NCBI RefSeq assembly: GCF_031157255.1
Contig: NZ_JAVIFX010000034.1
Span: 19,982-83,981, forward strand
DNA: 64,000 nucleotides
Source: Bradyrhizobium sp. LHD-71
GTDB lineage: Bacteria; Pseudomonadota; Alphaproteobacteria; Rhizobiales; Xanthobacteraceae
Direction: 5' to 3'
Shown one piece after another: positions 62,509 to 64,000 of the stretch. A program made the translations under genes and the position numbers. The notes under the pieces were generated by a model. That model made no database searches. It worked only from the letters and a program-made list of their open reading frames with translations, and was not told where the DNA came from. The stretch's first letter is position 1. Each line of letters begins with the position of its first letter.

Positions 62509-63885
62509 ATGGTCGCAAAGCTGGAACTATCTGACGTCCTCGCGCACGTCGACGCACAGCGCGAGACATCTCTCCATCGGTTGATGGACTACGTCCGCCA
62601 TCCAAGCATCAGTGCACACAACATCGGCATCAAGGACGTTGCCGAACTTCTGGTGGACATGCTGAGCAAGCTCGGCCTCGAGGCTCGGCTGGTGCCGAGT
62701 GCGGGGCATCCGATGGTCGTCGCGCGCTGGCTCAAGGCCGAAGGCGCGCCGACGGTCCTGCTCTACGGTCACTATGACGTGCAGCCGCCGGACCCGCTCG
62801 ACCTGTGGCTCAGTCCTCCGTTCGAGCCGACGATCCGCGATGGCCGCATTTTTGCGCGCGGTGTCGCCGACAATAAGGGCCAGCATTTCGCGCAGATCCT
62901 TGCGATCGAATCGCATCTCAAGGTCCACGGGCGTTTGCCCTGCAACGTCATCCTGCTGCTCGAGGGCGAGGAAGAAATCGGCAGCCCACACATCGCCGAT
63001 TTCGTGCGCGACCATCGCGATCTGCTGAAGGCGGATCTTGCGGTCACGGCCGATGGCCCGCTGCATCCGTCGGGTCGGCCAACACTCAAGTTGGGATCCC
63101 GCGGCGTCATCAGCTTCGATCTTCACGCGCGACACGCCAGCCGCGATGTTCATTCCGGCAATTTTGGCGGTGTCGTGCCGAACCCGCTGTGGACGCTCGT
63201 GCACCTGCTCGCGACGATGAAGAATGATCGCGGCGAGATCACGATCGAGGGATTTGACGATGACGTCCTCGCACCGACCGAAGAGGAGTGCGAGGCCGTC
63301 GCGCGGCTGCCGCTCGATCTGGACGAGATCAAGCGTTCGCTCGGCCTTAGTCGCCTGGATGAACCGGCCGGGCGCGACTACTACGAACGCCTGTGTTTCA
63401 GGCCCACGCTGACGATCAATGGGCTGCACGGCGGTTATGGCGGGCCGGGTTCGAAAACCGTGCTGCCGCACGAGGCCATCGCGAAGTGCGACATCCGCCT
63501 CGTCGCGGCGCAGGACACGGCCGATATTCTTCGTAAAGTCGAGGCGCACGTGCACAAGCATGCGCCCGAAGTCACGGTGGTCTCACACGGATCGGGCATG
63601 CAGCCCTCGAAAACGCCGATCAACTCATCCTATGCGGCACCGATCCGCCAGGCGATCGTGGCTGCGCATGGGATCGAGCCGCTGATCTACCCGGCCGGCT
63701 TCGGCAGCCTGCCTGGCTATGCCTTTACCCAGATCCTCGGGATAGACGCGTTCGTAACGCCTTACGGCAATGCCGACGAGGCCAATCACGCGCCGAACGA
63801 AAACCTGAAGATCGAATGCTTCTTCAATGGCATTCGCACCGGCGCAGCACTGCTGGACACGCTCGGCAAGGCCAATTTCGGCTAG
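62509..63885 (+). CDS. M20-family dipeptidase
   Basis: A 458-residue M20 metallopeptidase of the carnosinase/Cys-Gly dipeptidase branch. Zinc and catalytic motifs are YGHYDVQPPD, GVADNKGQ, LEGEEEIGS and a late histidine in ADEANHAPNE. The lid domain contains HSGNFGG and INGLHGGYGG. No signal peptide, so cytoplasmic. It is divergent from the LysM repeat-protein gene across 223 bases in which I see no clear operator. The stop codon lies inside the left arm of an inverted repeat. Confidence 0.92.
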   Translation: MVAKLELSDVLAHVDAQRETSLHRLMDYVRHPSISAHNIGIKDVAELLVDMLSKLGLEARLVPSAGHPMVVARWLKAEGAPTVLLYGHYDVQPPDPLDLWLSPPFEPTIRDGRIFARGVADNKGQHFAQILAIESHLKVHGRLPCNVILLLEGEEEIGSPHIADFVRDHRDLLKADLAVTADGPLHPSGRPTLKLGSRGVISFDLHARHASRDVHSGNFGGVVPNPLWTLVHLLATMKNDRGEITIEGFDDDVLAPTEEECEAVARLPLDLDEIKRSLGLSRLDEPAGRDYYERLCFRPTLTINGLHGGYGGPGSKTVLPHEAIAKCDIRLVAAQDTADILRKVEAHVHKHAPEVTVVSHGSGMQPSKTPINSSYAAPIRQAIVAAHGIEPLIYPAGFGSLPGYAFTQILGIDAFVTPYGNADEANHAPNENLKIECFFNGIRTGAALLDTLGKANFG

Positions 63886-63958
63886 TGTCCCGAATCCGAA
63901 GTTCGCCATACTTTGCAGCGAGCTCAGAGCGAACTTCGGATTCGATCAGGACACTAGC
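63881..63958. repeat. Inverted repeat starting at the dipeptidase stop codon
   Basis: The 26-base left arm (63881-63906, GCTAGTGTCC then CGAATCCGAAGTTCGC) is the reverse complement of 63929-63958 except for a 4-base insert in the right arm. The loop is 22 bases. It could be a miniature mobile element, an IS end, or a strong hairpin terminator. Confidence 0.75.
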
Positions 63959-63970
63959 AAGTTTATGATT

Positions 63971-64000
63971 CTAGTGTCGTTTATGGATCAGAAATTCGCA
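63971..64000 (+). repeat. Third, diverged copy of the repeat arm at window edge
   Basis: CTAGTGTC, 12 bases, then GAAATTCGCA has the same ends and spacing as the right arm read in reverse (CTAGTGTC, 12 bases, GAAGTTCGC). It is cut by the window edge and may be the end of a larger element. Confidence 0.4.

Overview
The window is high-GC DNA from an alphaproteobacterium of the Hyphomicrobiales, most like the Bradyrhizobium/Rhodopseudomonas group. The signs are several Bug-type solute receptors with a TctAB carrier, a RegBA-type redox regulator beside a cyo quinol oxidase, an Irr-like iron box, and Atu4866-like and rhizobial transport genes. The placement is inferred from gene content only. No rRNA, tRNA, CRISPR array or complete insertion sequence was seen. 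Genes are densely packed and no gene-free stretch exceeds 300 bases.

Layout. 1-2159: TonB-dependent siderophore receptor cut by the left edge, with an Irr/ICE-like site upstream. 2.3-6.9 kb: a small secreted low-complexity protein, then an ATPase / FtsX permease / lipocalin-like (AttH/CrtC fold) export cassette. 7.0-24.7 kb: a catabolic and transport region with three Bug-type receptors, one complete TctB-TctA carrier, a flavin monooxygenase of Baeyer-Villiger type, MBL hydrolase, methyltransferase, crotonase, two CaiB/BaiF family III CoA proteins (one with the racemase His/Asp pair), IclR and DeoR regulators, an alpha/beta hydrolase and an orphan family 5 solute receptor. 24.8-38.2 kb: a 3689-residue filamentous-haemagglutinin exoprotein downstream of a tightly overlapped STN-TonB_C / ECF sigma / FecR operon. 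38.4-45.2 kb: a polar amino-acid ABC importer with a ureohydrolase and M20 hydrolase, divergent from LysR and an M28 peptidase. 45.3-47.9 kb: LysR divergent from SDR, exported carboxymuconolactone-decarboxylase-like and Atu4866-like genes. 48.0-55.0 kb: cyoABCD, SURF1 and RegB/RegA in one minus-strand run, divergent from an MFS carrier.

The most unusual locus is 57.0-62.3 kb (minus strand). A 569-residue protein has an N-terminal LysM domain, a Pro/Thr linker and a C-terminal region of about 395 residues with some 48 cysteines, including thirteen near-perfect 16-residue repeats carrying C-x-x-D motifs. It is followed by an unknown 164-residue protein (TGATG overlap), a radical SAM/SPASM enzyme with three full cysteine clusters, and an unknown 305-residue protein (ATGA overlap). 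A SnoaL-like protein and a zinc-ribbon glycine-repeat membrane protein come after. This looks like a peptide-modification system in which a large cell-wall-binding repeat protein is the substrate of a thioether-forming radical SAM maturase. The chemistry is inference; the architecture is read directly.

The right edge holds an inverted repeat that begins at the stop codon of an M20 peptidase gene, with part of a third related arm running to the last base.
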